From contig NZ_MTAV01000002.1 in the NCBI RefSeq assembly GCF_002154695.1, positions 124,001 through 188,000 on the forward strand: a stretch of DNA of 64,000 nt. Reading direction: 5' to 3'. The translations under genes were made by a program, and so were the position numbers. Within the stretch, counting starts at the first letter, position 1; every line of letters begins with the position of its first letter. A model generated the notes under the pieces. It was given only the letters and a program-made list of their open reading frames with translations. It had not been told where the DNA came from and did no database searches. Below are positions 8,317 through 16,500 of the stretch, piece by piece. Source of the DNA: Nostoc sp. T09. Its GTDB lineage: Bacteria; Cyanobacteriota; Cyanobacteriia; Cyanobacteriales; Nostocaceae.

Positions 8317-9288
8317 TCAAGAACCCCGTTGGATTTCGGTAAAGATGACATCTAAAATTTCCTGCGCTCCCTGTTGACGCAAGAGATTTGCTAATTGATT
8401 GCCTAGCTGTTCGGCATTTTTAGCTTCTCCCGAGACAGTATCCTTAACCAGCTTTTGCCCATCCACGCTAGCGACTATGCCTGTTAATGTTAAATTATCA
8501 CCATTAATTTCAGTGTTAACACCAATAGGTACTTGACAACCACCTTCGAGATCGCGCAAGAAAGCGCGTTCAGCTAAACAGCGATCGCGTGTTTGGGGAT
8601 GTTCAATAGCTTTGAGTAGAGATATCAATTCGGTATCATCAGCACGGCATTCTATACCTAATGCACCTTGACCTACGGCATGGAGAGAAATTTCTTTGGG
8701 TAGAATTTGGTGAACGCGATCGCTCATTCCCAATCGCTCTAACCCTGCTACTGCCAAAATCAAAGCATCATACTCACCCGCATCTAATTTAGCCATGCGT
8801 GTATTTAAGTTTCCCCGAACATCTTTAAAAGTAAAGTGGGGGAATTGATTACGTAACTGTGCCAATCGCCGTAGGGAAGATGTACCAATTACCGCACCCT
8901 CTGGTAAGGTATCAATTTGCTGACCTTTATGCTTTTCATGCAGTACTAAGGCATCTGCTGGGTTTTCCCGTTCTGTAATTGCTGCCAGTGTTAACCCTTG
9001 AGGTAAGTTAGTTGGCAGATCCTTTAGGGAATGAACCGCAAAGTCAATCTCCTGATTGAGCATCCCAAGTTCTAACTCTTTAGTAAATAATCCTTTATCA
9101 CCAATCTTGGCTAATGCTACATCTAGGATTTTGTCGCCTTGGGTAGACATGGTATGGACTTCAAAAGCAATCTCAGGAAAGCTTTTTTGGAGTTGCTCTT
9201 GTACCCAGTAGGTTTGAACTAGGGCGAGTTGGCTTTTACGAGAACCAATACGAATTGTGCGTGCAGGACTGGAAACAGCTGAAGTCAT
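8317..9288 (-). CDS. hemC: hydroxymethylbilane synthase (porphobilinogen deaminase)
   Basis: A 323-residue enzyme that polymerises four porphobilinogen units into hydroxymethylbilane for haem, chlorophyll and bilin synthesis. The start is placed at the ATG for [17 protein letters not shown], 13 codons inside the longest frame, because homology begins there. Conserved pieces are the [13 protein letters not shown]-terminus, [25 protein letters not shown] and the dipyrromethane cofactor-binding cysteine Cys251 in [10 protein letters not shown]. The gene stands alone, with no other hem genes adjacent. There is no strong ribosome-binding site before either candidate start. Confidence 0.95.
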   Translation of the reverse strand: MTSAVSSPARTIRIGSRKSQLALVQTYWVQEQLQKSFPEIAFEVHTMSTQGDKILDVALAKIGDKGLFTKELELGMLNQEIDFAVHSLKDLPTNLPQGLTLAAITERENPADALVLHEKHKGQQIDTLPEGAVIGTSSLRRLAQLRNQFPHFTFKDVRGNLNTRMAKLDAGEYDALILAVAGLERLGMSDRVHQILPKEISLHAVGQGALGIECRADDTELISLLKAIEHPQTRDRCLAERAFLRDLEGGCQVPIGVNTEINGDNLTLTGIVASVDGQKLVKDTVSGEAKNAEQLGNQLANLLRQQGAQEILDVIFTEIQRGS

Positions 9289-9450
9289 AAAACAATATGT
9301 CAAACCGGGCGATAAATTCACTCTCATCTAGACTACCGCAGTGAGTGACTTACCGGATGCTAATTGCCTGATTTAGGTTAAGTTTATTTTCGCTATTCTT
9401 TACATTTATTTACACTTTTTCAACTACAAGCACAACGACTAGCAGTCATA

Positions 9451-9873
9451 TTAATGGTCAGAATGAAGGTATTCCTCTAATTGTTGGGTACGCTGTTGTG
9501 TGGTTTGTTCCAAACAACCTAAATAAATAGCAGGAGCAATACTTCCCCCCTCATATTGGCTTCTTTCATACTCACAACTGGTATCACGAAACTTAATCCA
9601 TGCTTGCTGTGCGGTAATTAATTTCTGTTTTCTGGAAATAGATAAAGTTGGTACGAGTTGTTGATAAGCTTGATTCAATTTTTTATCAGCATTCTGATAG
9701 GATAACTGAGCGCATCGATTGATTTCGAGTTGAGTTTGAGCGTTATTACAGTTGAGCTTTTGAGCTAAGTCTATCTCTGATATTTCTGGCTTTGTATTTG
9801 CTATTGCTACAGTACTAATAGACAAACTGCTGAGGGCAAGAATACTGAAAAAAGGAAGTAAAAACAGATTCAT
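9451..9873 (-). CDS. secreted LprI/DUF1311-family protein
   Basis: A 140-residue protein with a cleavable-looking signal peptide (residues 1-25, ending AIANTKPE). The mature part has the LprI/DUF1311 pattern: paired cysteines (NCNNAQTQLEINRC), a helical stretch with LNQAYQQL and LITAQQAWIKFRDTSCEYE, and a final cysteine in YLGCLEQTT. In mycobacteria LprI inhibits lysozyme; for the wider family the role is unproven. It probably acts in the periplasm. It is a single gene divergent from the toxin-antitoxin island that starts at 9962. Confidence 0.8.
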   Translation of the reverse strand: MNLFLLPFFSILALSSLSISTVAIANTKPEISEIDLAQKLNCNNAQTQLEINRCAQLSYQNADKKLNQAYQQLVPTLSISRKQKLITAQQAWIKFRDTSCEYERSQYEGGSIAPAIYLGCLEQTTQQRTQQLEEYLHSDH

Positions 9874-9961
9874 ATATTTTGATAGTTACGTGTATGCATC
9901 AAAATAGCATAAAATGGACAGAGACTCGTATAGTTGAAAGACTGCGGCTGGAGATTAACTG

Positions 9962-10189
9962 ATGAAAACAATCGATATTAACCAAGCCCTTACTGAAATA
10001 TCAGAATTAATTGAAAAAGCAGTCGATGGCGAAGAAATTATTATCACTAAAAACAACCAACCACTAGTCAAATTAGTTTCCCTACAACCCCTACCTAAAC
10101 GTCCTGCGCTTTTTGGCAGCGATCAAGATTTAATTTCCATTACTGATGATTTTGATGATCCTTTAGAAGACTTTAAGGATTATATGTAG
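9962..10189 (+). CDS. Phd/YefM-family antitoxin
   Basis: A 75-residue protein with the Phd/YefM fold signature: ALTEISELIEKAVDGEEIIITKNNQPLVKLV at residues 9-39, split here as a helix and two strands, followed by an acidic, probably disordered tail (DDFDDPLEDFKDYM) that would wrap the toxin. GGAG lies about 9 nt upstream of the ATG. Its TAG stop overlaps the GTG start of the PIN toxin by one base, as is usual for a type II module. It is expected to repress its own promoter and neutralise the toxin. Confidence 0.88.
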   Translation: MKTIDINQALTEISELIEKAVDGEEIIITKNNQPLVKLVSLQPLPKRPALFGSDQDLISITDDFDDPLEDFKDYM

Positions 10190-10578
10190 TGAAATTATTG
10201 TTAGATACCCATAGTTTGATTTGGTTTTTTTCTGGCAATCGTCAATTAAGTAATACTGCTCGAATCTACATGGAGGACGTTAAACATCAAAAATTAATTA
10301 GTTTAGCAACTGTGTGGGAAATGGCAATTAAACAAAGCAAGCAAAAATTAACTTTAGCCTTGCCATTAGAAGATTATATTCAACAAAAACTCAATCTAGA
10401 AGATTTTGAATTACTCCCCATTAATTTGAATAATCTGGCTATTATTTCCTCTCTACCCTTCCATCATCATGACCCTTTTGATCGGCTGATAATTGCACAG
10501 GCTATAGTAGAAAAAATTCCGATTTTAAGTCGAGATTTAGCTTTTGATGACTATGGCATTCAACGGATTTGGGATTAA
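10189..10578 (+). CDS. PIN-domain ribonuclease toxin (VapC-like)
   Basis: A 129-residue PIN domain starting at GTG. The metal-binding acids are in place: Asp6 in LLLDTHSLIW, Glu44 in TVWEMAIK, the HHDPFDRLIIAQA motif around residue 98, and SRDLAFDDYG near the C-terminus. PIN toxins of this group cleave RNA, commonly tRNA. It is the downstream partner of the Phd/YefM antitoxin, overlapping by 1 nt. It has no membrane or export signal. It begins a run of toxin-antitoxin genes spread over 2.3 kb. Confidence 0.88.
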   Translation: MKLLLDTHSLIWFFSGNRQLSNTARIYMEDVKHQKLISLATVWEMAIKQSKQKLTLALPLEDYIQQKLNLEDFELLPINLNNLAIISSLPFHHHDPFDRLIIAQAIVEKIPILSRDLAFDDYGIQRIWD

Positions 10579-10595
10579 GTGCGTTACTGATATTG

Positions 10596-10652
10596 TAGTG
10601 CGATCGCATTTTCAGCCGATACAATAGCATTGTCGGTTGATGCGATCGCAGT
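10596..10652. repeat. 21-bp repeat array, copy A (about three units)
   Basis: Three consecutive units of a 21-bp family with consensus GTSACYCGATRCAATNGYATT; the clearest are 10611-10631 and 10632-10652. Two units carry HIP1 octamers. Related arrays lie at 11599-11771 and 12372-12456, on either side of the remaining toxin-antitoxin genes. Confidence 0.7.
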
Positions 10653-10698
10653 TTACTCTAAAAGATAACCCACTAGTTGCAAAAGGCGGCGAATAGTC

Positions 10699-10881
10699 AT
10701 GACAGGTACTACAGCAAAGCAAAAAATACTTAAAGCTTTAGAGGAGATGCCACAAGATGTTTCGTTCCCGGAGATCATGGAACATCTTTACTTTTTGTAT
10801 AAGATAGAACAAGGGTTAAAGCAAGTTGCAGATGGTGATATTATTTCCCATGCAAAAGCTAAAGCACAAATGAAGAAATAG
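10699..10881 (+). CDS. solo antitoxin-like small protein
   Basis: A 60-residue, mostly helical protein (MTGTTAKQKILKALEEMPQD, then IMEHLYFLYKIEQGLKQ and ISHAKAKAQMKK). This pattern resembles small cyanobacterial antitoxins normally followed by a RelE-type toxin. No toxin gene follows; after 42 nt comes a different antitoxin gene. It may be an orphan left after loss of its partner, or an antitoxin acting elsewhere. I assign no specific target. Confidence 0.55.
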   Translation: MTGTTAKQKILKALEEMPQDVSFPEIMEHLYFLYKIEQGLKQVADGDIISHAKAKAQMKK

Positions 10882-10923
10882 CTTTAAAAAAATTAAAGAA
10901 AAACAGTAGCACGGGAAAATATT

Positions 10924-11148
10924 ATGAATCTTGAACAAGCTGTGTTAAAAAAGTTTCGGCAGCTACCTATAGATAAGCAACAAGAATTATTAGATTTTGC
11001 AGAATTTCTGTACCAAAAAATAACTACAAAATCTGCCTTACTCAGTGTTAGAGGGTTATGTACTGATTTAAAGGTAGATATTACAGAAGAAGATATTACT
11101 CATGCACGTCAAGAAATGTGGGGTAATTTTCCTAGAGATATTGTTTAA
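10924..11148 (+). CDS. DUF2281-type antitoxin
   Basis: A 74-residue protein. Residues 1-32 (VLKKFRQLPIDKQQELLDFA, then EFLYQK) are the DUF2281 helix-turn pattern seen in many cyanobacterial antitoxins, and the tail (SVRGLCTDLKVDITEEDITHARQEMW) resembles the toxin-binding end of such proteins. Its TAA stop shares one base with the ATG of the following PIN gene, indicating coupled translation of a type II module. Confidence 0.8.
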   Translation: MNLEQAVLKKFRQLPIDKQQELLDFAEFLYQKITTKSALLSVRGLCTDLKVDITEEDITHARQEMWGNFPRDIV

Positions 11149-11552
11149 TGACATCAGTAGTAGCAGATACACACGCTTTAATTTGGTACATTTTTGACGT
11201 AGATAGACTATCCGAAACAGCATTAACAGCATTGGAACAAGCAGTGAATGCAGGTAATCCTATTTACATATCAGCTATCACAATCATAGAGATTTCTTAT
11301 TTAGTTGAGAGAGGAAGATTTGCAGAGGAAGTGCTGACACGAATTTTAAATGCGTTGGATGATCCCAATGTCGGCATTGTATTTGTACCTCTGGATCGCA
11401 ATATTTCAGGAATTATTAGGCAAATTGATAGGGCAACGGTTCCTGATATGCCTGATAGGATTATTGCAGCCACCGCTTTTTCTTTAGGTATTCCCTTGGT
11501 GACTCGTGATTTGCGAATTCAAGCTTTAACTACAATTCAGACTATTTGGTAG
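11148..11552 (+). CDS. PIN-domain ribonuclease toxin
   Basis: A 134-residue PIN protein. Conserved acids are visible in VVADTHALIWY (Asp7), ITIIEISYLVERG (Glu48), TVPDMPDRIIAATA and LVTRDLRIQA. It pairs with the upstream DUF2281 antitoxin, overlapping by one base. It differs clearly from the PIN protein at 10189, so the two modules are not a recent duplication. The expected activity is Mg2+-dependent RNA cleavage. Confidence 0.87.
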   Translation: MTSVVADTHALIWYIFDVDRLSETALTALEQAVNAGNPIYISAITIIEISYLVERGRFAEEVLTRILNALDDPNVGIVFVPLDRNISGIIRQIDRATVPDMPDRIIAATAFSLGIPLVTRDLRIQALTTIQTIW

Positions 11553-11598
11553 CAAGTAGATGCGATGTCTACGACAAGCCGCTCCGCGTCTACGCAAT

Positions 11599-11771
11599 GT
11601 CACCCGATACAATCGCATTTTGACTCAATACAATGGCTTTGTGACTCGATGCAATGATATTGTCACCCGATACAATGGCTTTGTGACTCGATGCGATGTC
11701 TACGACAAGCCGCTCCGCGTCTACGCAATGTCACCCGATGCAATGGTATTGTAAGTTGATGCGATCGGATA
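11599..11771. repeat. 21-bp repeat array, copy B (about seven units, interrupted)
   Basis: Units begin at 11599, 11620, 11641, 11662 and 11683 with consensus GTSACYCGATRCAATGGYWTT, then at 11730 and 11751 after a 26-nt interruption. The interruption and the bases before the first unit share the segment CTACGACAAGCCGCTCCGCG. This fills most of the 316-nt gene-free stretch 11553-11868. A 64-codon frame through it is a product of the 21-bp period. Confidence 0.85.
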
Positions 11772-11868
11772 ATTACAGCAGATTGCAACTGAGTTAAGTA
11801 CAGATAATCGTAGGAAACATGGCTGTACACCTACCCGTGGACTTCACATACCTGAAATATGCTGTAAT

Positions 11869-12078
11869 TTACGCCAAATCCTCTTCTGTTAGATCAGCGA
11901 TTTTCATTAATGCTCTTAAAGTCCCGATTTTCAAGTCTTGATTTCGATGAACCGGAATAGAAAGTATTTTAGTAGAATCAGAATTCTGGTATATGTGATG
12001 GCTACCTGTAATTCTCTGTAAAACCCAACCGCGGTATTCGACGATTTTACATAGGTTTTTCCCAGAGATTGATTTCAT
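11869..12078 (-). CDS. hicA: HicA-type mRNA interferase toxin
   Basis: A 69-residue protein with the double-stranded RNA-binding-like HicA fold: SGKNLCKIVEYRGWVLQRITGSHHIYQN, with the catalytic His in GSHHIY near residue 27, then ILSIPVHRNQDLKIGTLRALMK. HicA toxins degrade mRNA. It overlaps the 3' end of the upstream hicB by 4 nt. The hicB-first order is less common than hicA-first but known. Confidence 0.9.
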   Translation of the reverse strand: MKSISGKNLCKIVEYRGWVLQRITGSHHIYQNSDSTKILSIPVHRNQDLKIGTLRALMKIADLTEEDLA

Positions 12079-12278
12079 ACTGCAATCTCGACAATTTGAG
12101 CATTTGATTCCAGTTTGTGACTACTATTTGCGACTTCTAACCAGCCTTCTATTGCATCTTTTAAATTAATTAATACCTCCTCCATTGTCTCGCCTTCAGT
12201 AATACAACCGGGGAGCGCTGGAACTTCAGCCCAATAGCCACCTTCTTCTGCTGGATGAATAATCGCTTTTATTTTCAT
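12075..12278 (-). CDS. hicB: HicB-type antitoxin
   Basis: A 67-residue protein with the partial RNase H-like HicB fold: IIHPAEEGGYWAEVPALPGC, then TEGETMEEVLINLKDAIEGWLE. It lacks the C-terminal DNA-binding domain found in longer HicB proteins, so self-repression would need another mechanism. It sits directly upstream of hicA with a 4-nt overlap. Confidence 0.9.
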   Translation of the reverse strand: MKIKAIIHPAEEGGYWAEVPALPGCITEGETMEEVLINLKDAIEGWLEVANSSHKLESNAQIVEIAV

Positions 12279-12371
12279 CGGCTTTGCTTTTCTTGGCTTA
12301 TATTCAATTATCCGGTTTTTCAGATTTTAGGGCAAACAAAAAAACGTAATCAACCATAGGGCGATCGCATT

Positions 12372-12456
12372 GTCACCCGATACAAATCGCAATCAAAGTC
12401 GTTTTGATCGTCATCAAAGTCGATCTGATTGCAATCTGAGTCGATCTGATCGCAAT
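12372..12456. repeat. 21-bp repeat array, copy C (about four units)
   Basis: A first unit shares GTCACCCGATACAA with array B; then 21-bp units start at 12394, 12415 and 12436 (CAAAGTCGATCTGATTGCAAT type). It abuts the IS630-like end at 12458. Confidence 0.75.
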
Positions 12457-12457
12457 C

Positions 12458-12491
12458 TAATACCAATTTGAAAAAAGAATGCGACAGATGG
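12458..12491 (+). repeat. terminal sequence of an IS630-like element
   Basis: Contains TTTGAAAAAAGAATGCGACA after a TAAT. The same sequence, with one transition, occurs inverted at 28866-28899. It lies just upstream of the IS630 transposase remnant, as expected for the element's inverted-repeat end. Confidence 0.6.
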
Positions 12492-12525
12492 TAAATATAG
12501 ACAGAAGTAGCATTCAGGGTATGTG

Positions 12526-12959
12526 ATGGCAGGGGTAACGCATATCGAGATTGAAGAGAGTGTTGAGGAGCTAGACGCAACTGTACATCATCTAGCACGT
12601 TACAGGCTCAAAGCCAAGCTCAAAGTCCCACGTCCACAGAATCGAAAGCAAGACAAAGAGAAACTTGAGGCTTTTAAAAAAACCTTGCCGACGATCTGCA
12701 ACTAATTAGCCAATATGCCAGCATCATGTTGCCTCAGTACAACAGTATTCGTTACTTTGTACAAGATGAAAGTAGATTTGGACTAAAAACCATCGAGGGG
12801 CGTAAGATTACCTTACCAGGGGTGAAGCCCATTGGTGAGTGGCAATGGCAGTTTAAAGCATTTTGGCTATAGGTCCCAGTCGAACCGCTTACGGGTGAAA
12901 GTTTGTTTTGGCAGTTCTCTCATGTTGATACTAAATGCTACCAATTACAGGACTTTTAA
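12526..12959 (+). pseudogene. decayed IS630-family transposase
   Basis: Three reading frames must be joined. From 12526 the frame reads VTHIEIEESVEEL, then KAKLKVPRPQNRKQ and EAFKKTLP, ending at 12705. From about 12692 a second frame gives the DDE-domain segment QYNSIRYFVQDESRFGLKTI, then GRKITLPGVKPIGEWQWQFK, stopping near 12872. A third frame continues with VEPLTGES and FSHVDTK to 12959. The N-terminal part also has an internal deletion (EESVEEL runs directly into LARYRLKAKL). The element cannot encode an active transposase. Confidence 0.85.
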
Positions 12960-12967
12960 AACATCCT

Positions 12968-13092
12968 CTAAGCTTTGCTGTGTCCAAATTGGAATAAACC
13001 TTCTTCGCTGATGAGATGGTGTCCACTGATTGTTGTTGCATCTAAACGCACTTTCTCCACTCGCTTCATTATTTTAACTGCATTGGGTGGAT
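12968..13092 (-). pseudogene. fragment of an IS1634-like transposase
   Basis: On the minus strand a short frame reads MKRVEKVRLDATTISGHH, then LISEEGLFQFGHSKA and a stop. The pattern D-TT-SGHH-x-EEGLFQFGHSK is the first catalytic-Asp region of IS1634/ISNCY-type DDE transposases. Only about 40 codons remain. It directly follows the IS630 remnant, showing repeated transposon insertion at this spot. Confidence 0.7.
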
Positions 13093-13510
13093 ATAGCAGG
13101 AGGCAGGTGGTCACTGAATCTCGACTTCGCTCGATTTCCGCGTAGCCGAAGTGAGGCAGGAGGTAAAAGTATTACTATTCCTAGATTTTATGCTTTCAAA
13201 ATCTCCTAACCTGTGTGACTACGGCTCATCGGAAAGCTCAGAATCGCTTTATCATGTTTCTACAATAAGGAATAGTCTCACTGGACTAGAATTGCAGTGC
13301 TATTGTGTGTTATTTGTATTTTCGACAATTGAAAAATTAAGTAATTAAACGTGTAATTGGCTCTTAATTGCTTACTTTGGGGGGAAGGTTAAGGCTGACC
13401 CAGTGCGATAGGATGAGGCTGACTTAGCACATTCGCCCTGAGTTTGCGCCAATTATTTTGGCAAAAAATGCTCAAAACCCCGTTAATGAAAGGATCTCTG
13501 CTTTCTATCC
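13093..13510. other. gene-free stretch between transposase remnants and the chemotaxis-fusion kinase
   Basis: No credible gene. It contains short repeat-like pieces (GACTTCGCTCGATTTCCGCG near 13124) and should hold the promoter of the downstream kinase. A 65-codon frame at 13151 has no ribosome-binding site and no recognisable similarity. Confidence 0.45.
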
Positions 13511-16500
13511 ATGAATTTCCCCCCCCAGAGAAAATTCATTTGCACCGCCTCCAGGTGAACCGATCAATCCAGAGCAATTCCCTAAAACCGATGCTCCCTT
13601 TCCGATTGTTGGCATCGCTGCTTCTGCTGGCGGATTAGAGGCATTTATAGAACTCATTGCTCACTTGCCCGCAGATACGGACATGGGGTTCGTGCTGATT
13701 CAGCACTTATCTCCTGACCACAAAAGCTTGCTGTCTGAAATTCTAGGCAGAGTCACTACCATGCCAGTGCAGCAGGTACAAGACCGGATGATGGTCGAGC
13801 CAAACGAAGTGTATGTGATTCCACCTAATACTGAGATGACGATTGTCGATGGTATGCTGCACTTGGCTTCGCGTCAGAAGATTGAGGGCAAATATCTGCC
13901 GGGGGATGCGTTTTTTAAATCATTGGCAGCCGATCGCGGCAGCAAAGCGATCGCTGTCGTGCTATCGGGTATGGATGGAGACGGTGCTCAGGGATTGAAA
14001 GCGATCAAAGTAGCTGGCGGGGTGACGTTTGCTCAGTGTGAAGACACGGCAAGATTTGACAGTATGCCGAGTACCGCTGTGGCAACTGGGAACGTTGATT
14101 TTGTGCTGCCGCCAAAAGCGATCGCCGAACAAATAGCTGCCCTCAGCCGCAGTCCCTTTTTGTTATACTCAGAGCCACTGCAAGTTATAGAGAAGTTGTC
14201 CGAACCAGGCGATGCGCTGACCCGAATTTTTGCCCTGTTGCGAACAACGACGGGCGTTGACTTCACCGCTTATAAGCCCACCACGATCAAGCGTCGAATG
14301 CAGCGACGGATGCTGCTCTATAAGCTAGAAACCCTAGAAGACTACACTCAGTATCTACAAGCGCATCCGGCTGAAGTGCAAGCACTGTATGAAGAAATTC
14401 TGATTCACGTCACTAGTTTCTTTCGTGACCCGGAAACGTTTGAGCAGTTAAAAGCGCAGGTTTTTCCGGCGATTAGCCAAAACAAAACCGCAGCAAGACC
14501 GATTCGGGTTTGGGTGGCAGGCTGCTCAACCGGAGAAGAAGTCTACTCCCTCGGCATCTGCCTGTTAGAGTTTTTTAGCGATCGCGCCACCGTGCCGCCG
14601 ATTCAGATTTTCGCTACCGATATTAGCAAAGCCGCCATCGACAAAGCTAGAGCCGGCTTCTACTTAGACAGCCAAATGGAAGGCATTTCGCCAGAGCGCC
14701 GCCATCGCTTCTTTGTGCCCCTGGAAAGCGGCGGCTATCAAATCAGCAGCGCAATTCGCGAACTGTGTGTGTTTGCTCGTCACAACTTAGGCGGCGACCC
14801 GCCTTTCTCGAATCTCGATCTGATTACCTGCCGGAACGTGCTGATCTATCTATCCGATCCGTTGCAAGAGCGAATCATGTCGCTGTTTCACTACAGCCTC
14901 AACTCAAGGGGCTTTCTGGTCTTGGGTACTTCAGAGAGCGTCAAAACTTCCTCAGAATTGTTTACTTCTGTGGATGAAGCGGCCAAGATTTATGCAAGGA
15001 AGCTGACTTCGACGCAATCGCTGTTTTCGTTTACGACTCCTCCTTTGCCCTTTGTCAGCGTCGCTCATCAGGATCGCGTCACTGAAACCATCGCCAGTAC
15101 GTTGGATCTGGCACGAGAAATCGATCGGCTGATTTCAAATCGCTATGCGCCTGTCTCTGTTGTTGTTAACGACCAAATGCAGATTTTGTCTATGCGTGGA
15201 GACACCGATCGCTACCTGAAACTCACCCCTGGCAGCATCGACTTAAACTTGCTGCTGATGGCGCGAGAAGGATTGGCGATCGCGGTGCGGACGGCAATTT
15301 ATCAAGCTCAAACGCAAAACGTTTCGGTTCGACAAGAACGAATTGAGATTAAATCGGGTGAGCAATCCACGTTTCTCAATCTGGAAGTGATGCCGTTTCA
15401 GCCGACAACGGCAAACGCGGCTTATTTTCTAGTGATTTTTGAAGCGGTTTTACCTTTGGCTACTCCCCTCACTTCCACCCTGACTGAGGGGCAAGAGCTA
15501 GAAGACTTAGAGCGTGAAGTGATGCAGCTTAGGCAGTCGCTAGCCGCCGCAACGCAACGCGAACTTTCGGCGCAAGTTCATCTGCAAGCGGTCATTCAAG
15601 AACAGAACTATCTTAACCAAAGCCTGCGCGTAGCGAACGAAGAAATCCTGTCAAGCAACGAGGAGTTGCAAAGCACGAACGAAGAACTTCAAACGGCGAA
15701 AGAAGAAATTCAAGCCACTAACGAAGAACTTTCCACAACAAACGACGAACTTCGTAGCCGCAATCTGCAACAAAACCGAGACAATAGCGACCTGAACAAC
15801 TTCATTGAGAGCATCAGCGTCCCCATTTTAATGCTGACCAATGATTTGAGAATTCGCCGCTTTACACCTGCCGCGCAGCGCTTGTTCAATTTCATTGTTG
15901 CCGATGTCGGCCGACCGTTTAACGACCTCCGCACTGATTTTAACGTTTCTCATTTAGAAGCGATGACCTTAGAGGTACTGGAGACGCTCAACACCAAAGA
16001 GCAGGAGATCCAAACTCAAGCAGGCTACTGGTATGCACTCCGCATTCGCCCTTATCGCACGACGGAAAATCAAATTGACGGGGTAACTATGGTTTTCCTC
16101 GACATCAACGCGCTCAAATCCCATGCCGAAGTGTTAGAAATTGCTCGTAACTATGCAGAAGCGATCGTCGAAACCGTGCAGATCCCGCTACTCGTGTTAC
16201 ACTCCGATCTGCGGGTGAACACGGTCAATCAAGCGTTCTACAAGATGTTTCAGGTTACTCAAGCTGAAACCGAGCGAGCCTTCTTGTTTGAGCTAGGCAA
16301 TCAGCAGTGGAATATTCCCGAACTGCGATCGCTTCTAGAAGACGTGTTAATCAACGATCGTCAAGTTCAAAATTTTGAGGTAGAGCATCATTTTGAGGGC
16401 ATTGGGCAAAAAACCATGCTGCTCAATGCCTGCAAGCTGCAACGAGACGACCAGACGGACATGATTTTGCTGGCAATTTCAGACATCACCAATCGCAAGC

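Noticed and set aside
8148-8351. 67-codon frame with RVGRVGRVG
   Set aside because: It is generated by the 9-bp minisatellite and heptamer tract between glgA and hemC.
11560-11754. 64-codon open frame with RYNGFVTRC-like repeats
   Set aside because: It is a translation of the 21-bp repeat array; no ribosome-binding site, and its repeats follow the DNA period.
10596-12456. CRISPR-like appearance of the 21-bp arrays
   Set aside because: Units are directly adjacent with no unique spacers, are degenerate, and no cas genes are present.
12350-12598. 82-codon minus-strand frame rich in Asp (DSDCNQIDFDDDQ)
   Set aside because: It is the reverse reading of the CAAAGTCGATCTGAT repeats and the IS630 end, not a gene.
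13444-13638. 64-codon frame upstream of the chemotaxis-fusion kinase
   Set aside because: It overlaps the CheB coding frame, whose conserved motifs are clear in another frame; no independent evidence.
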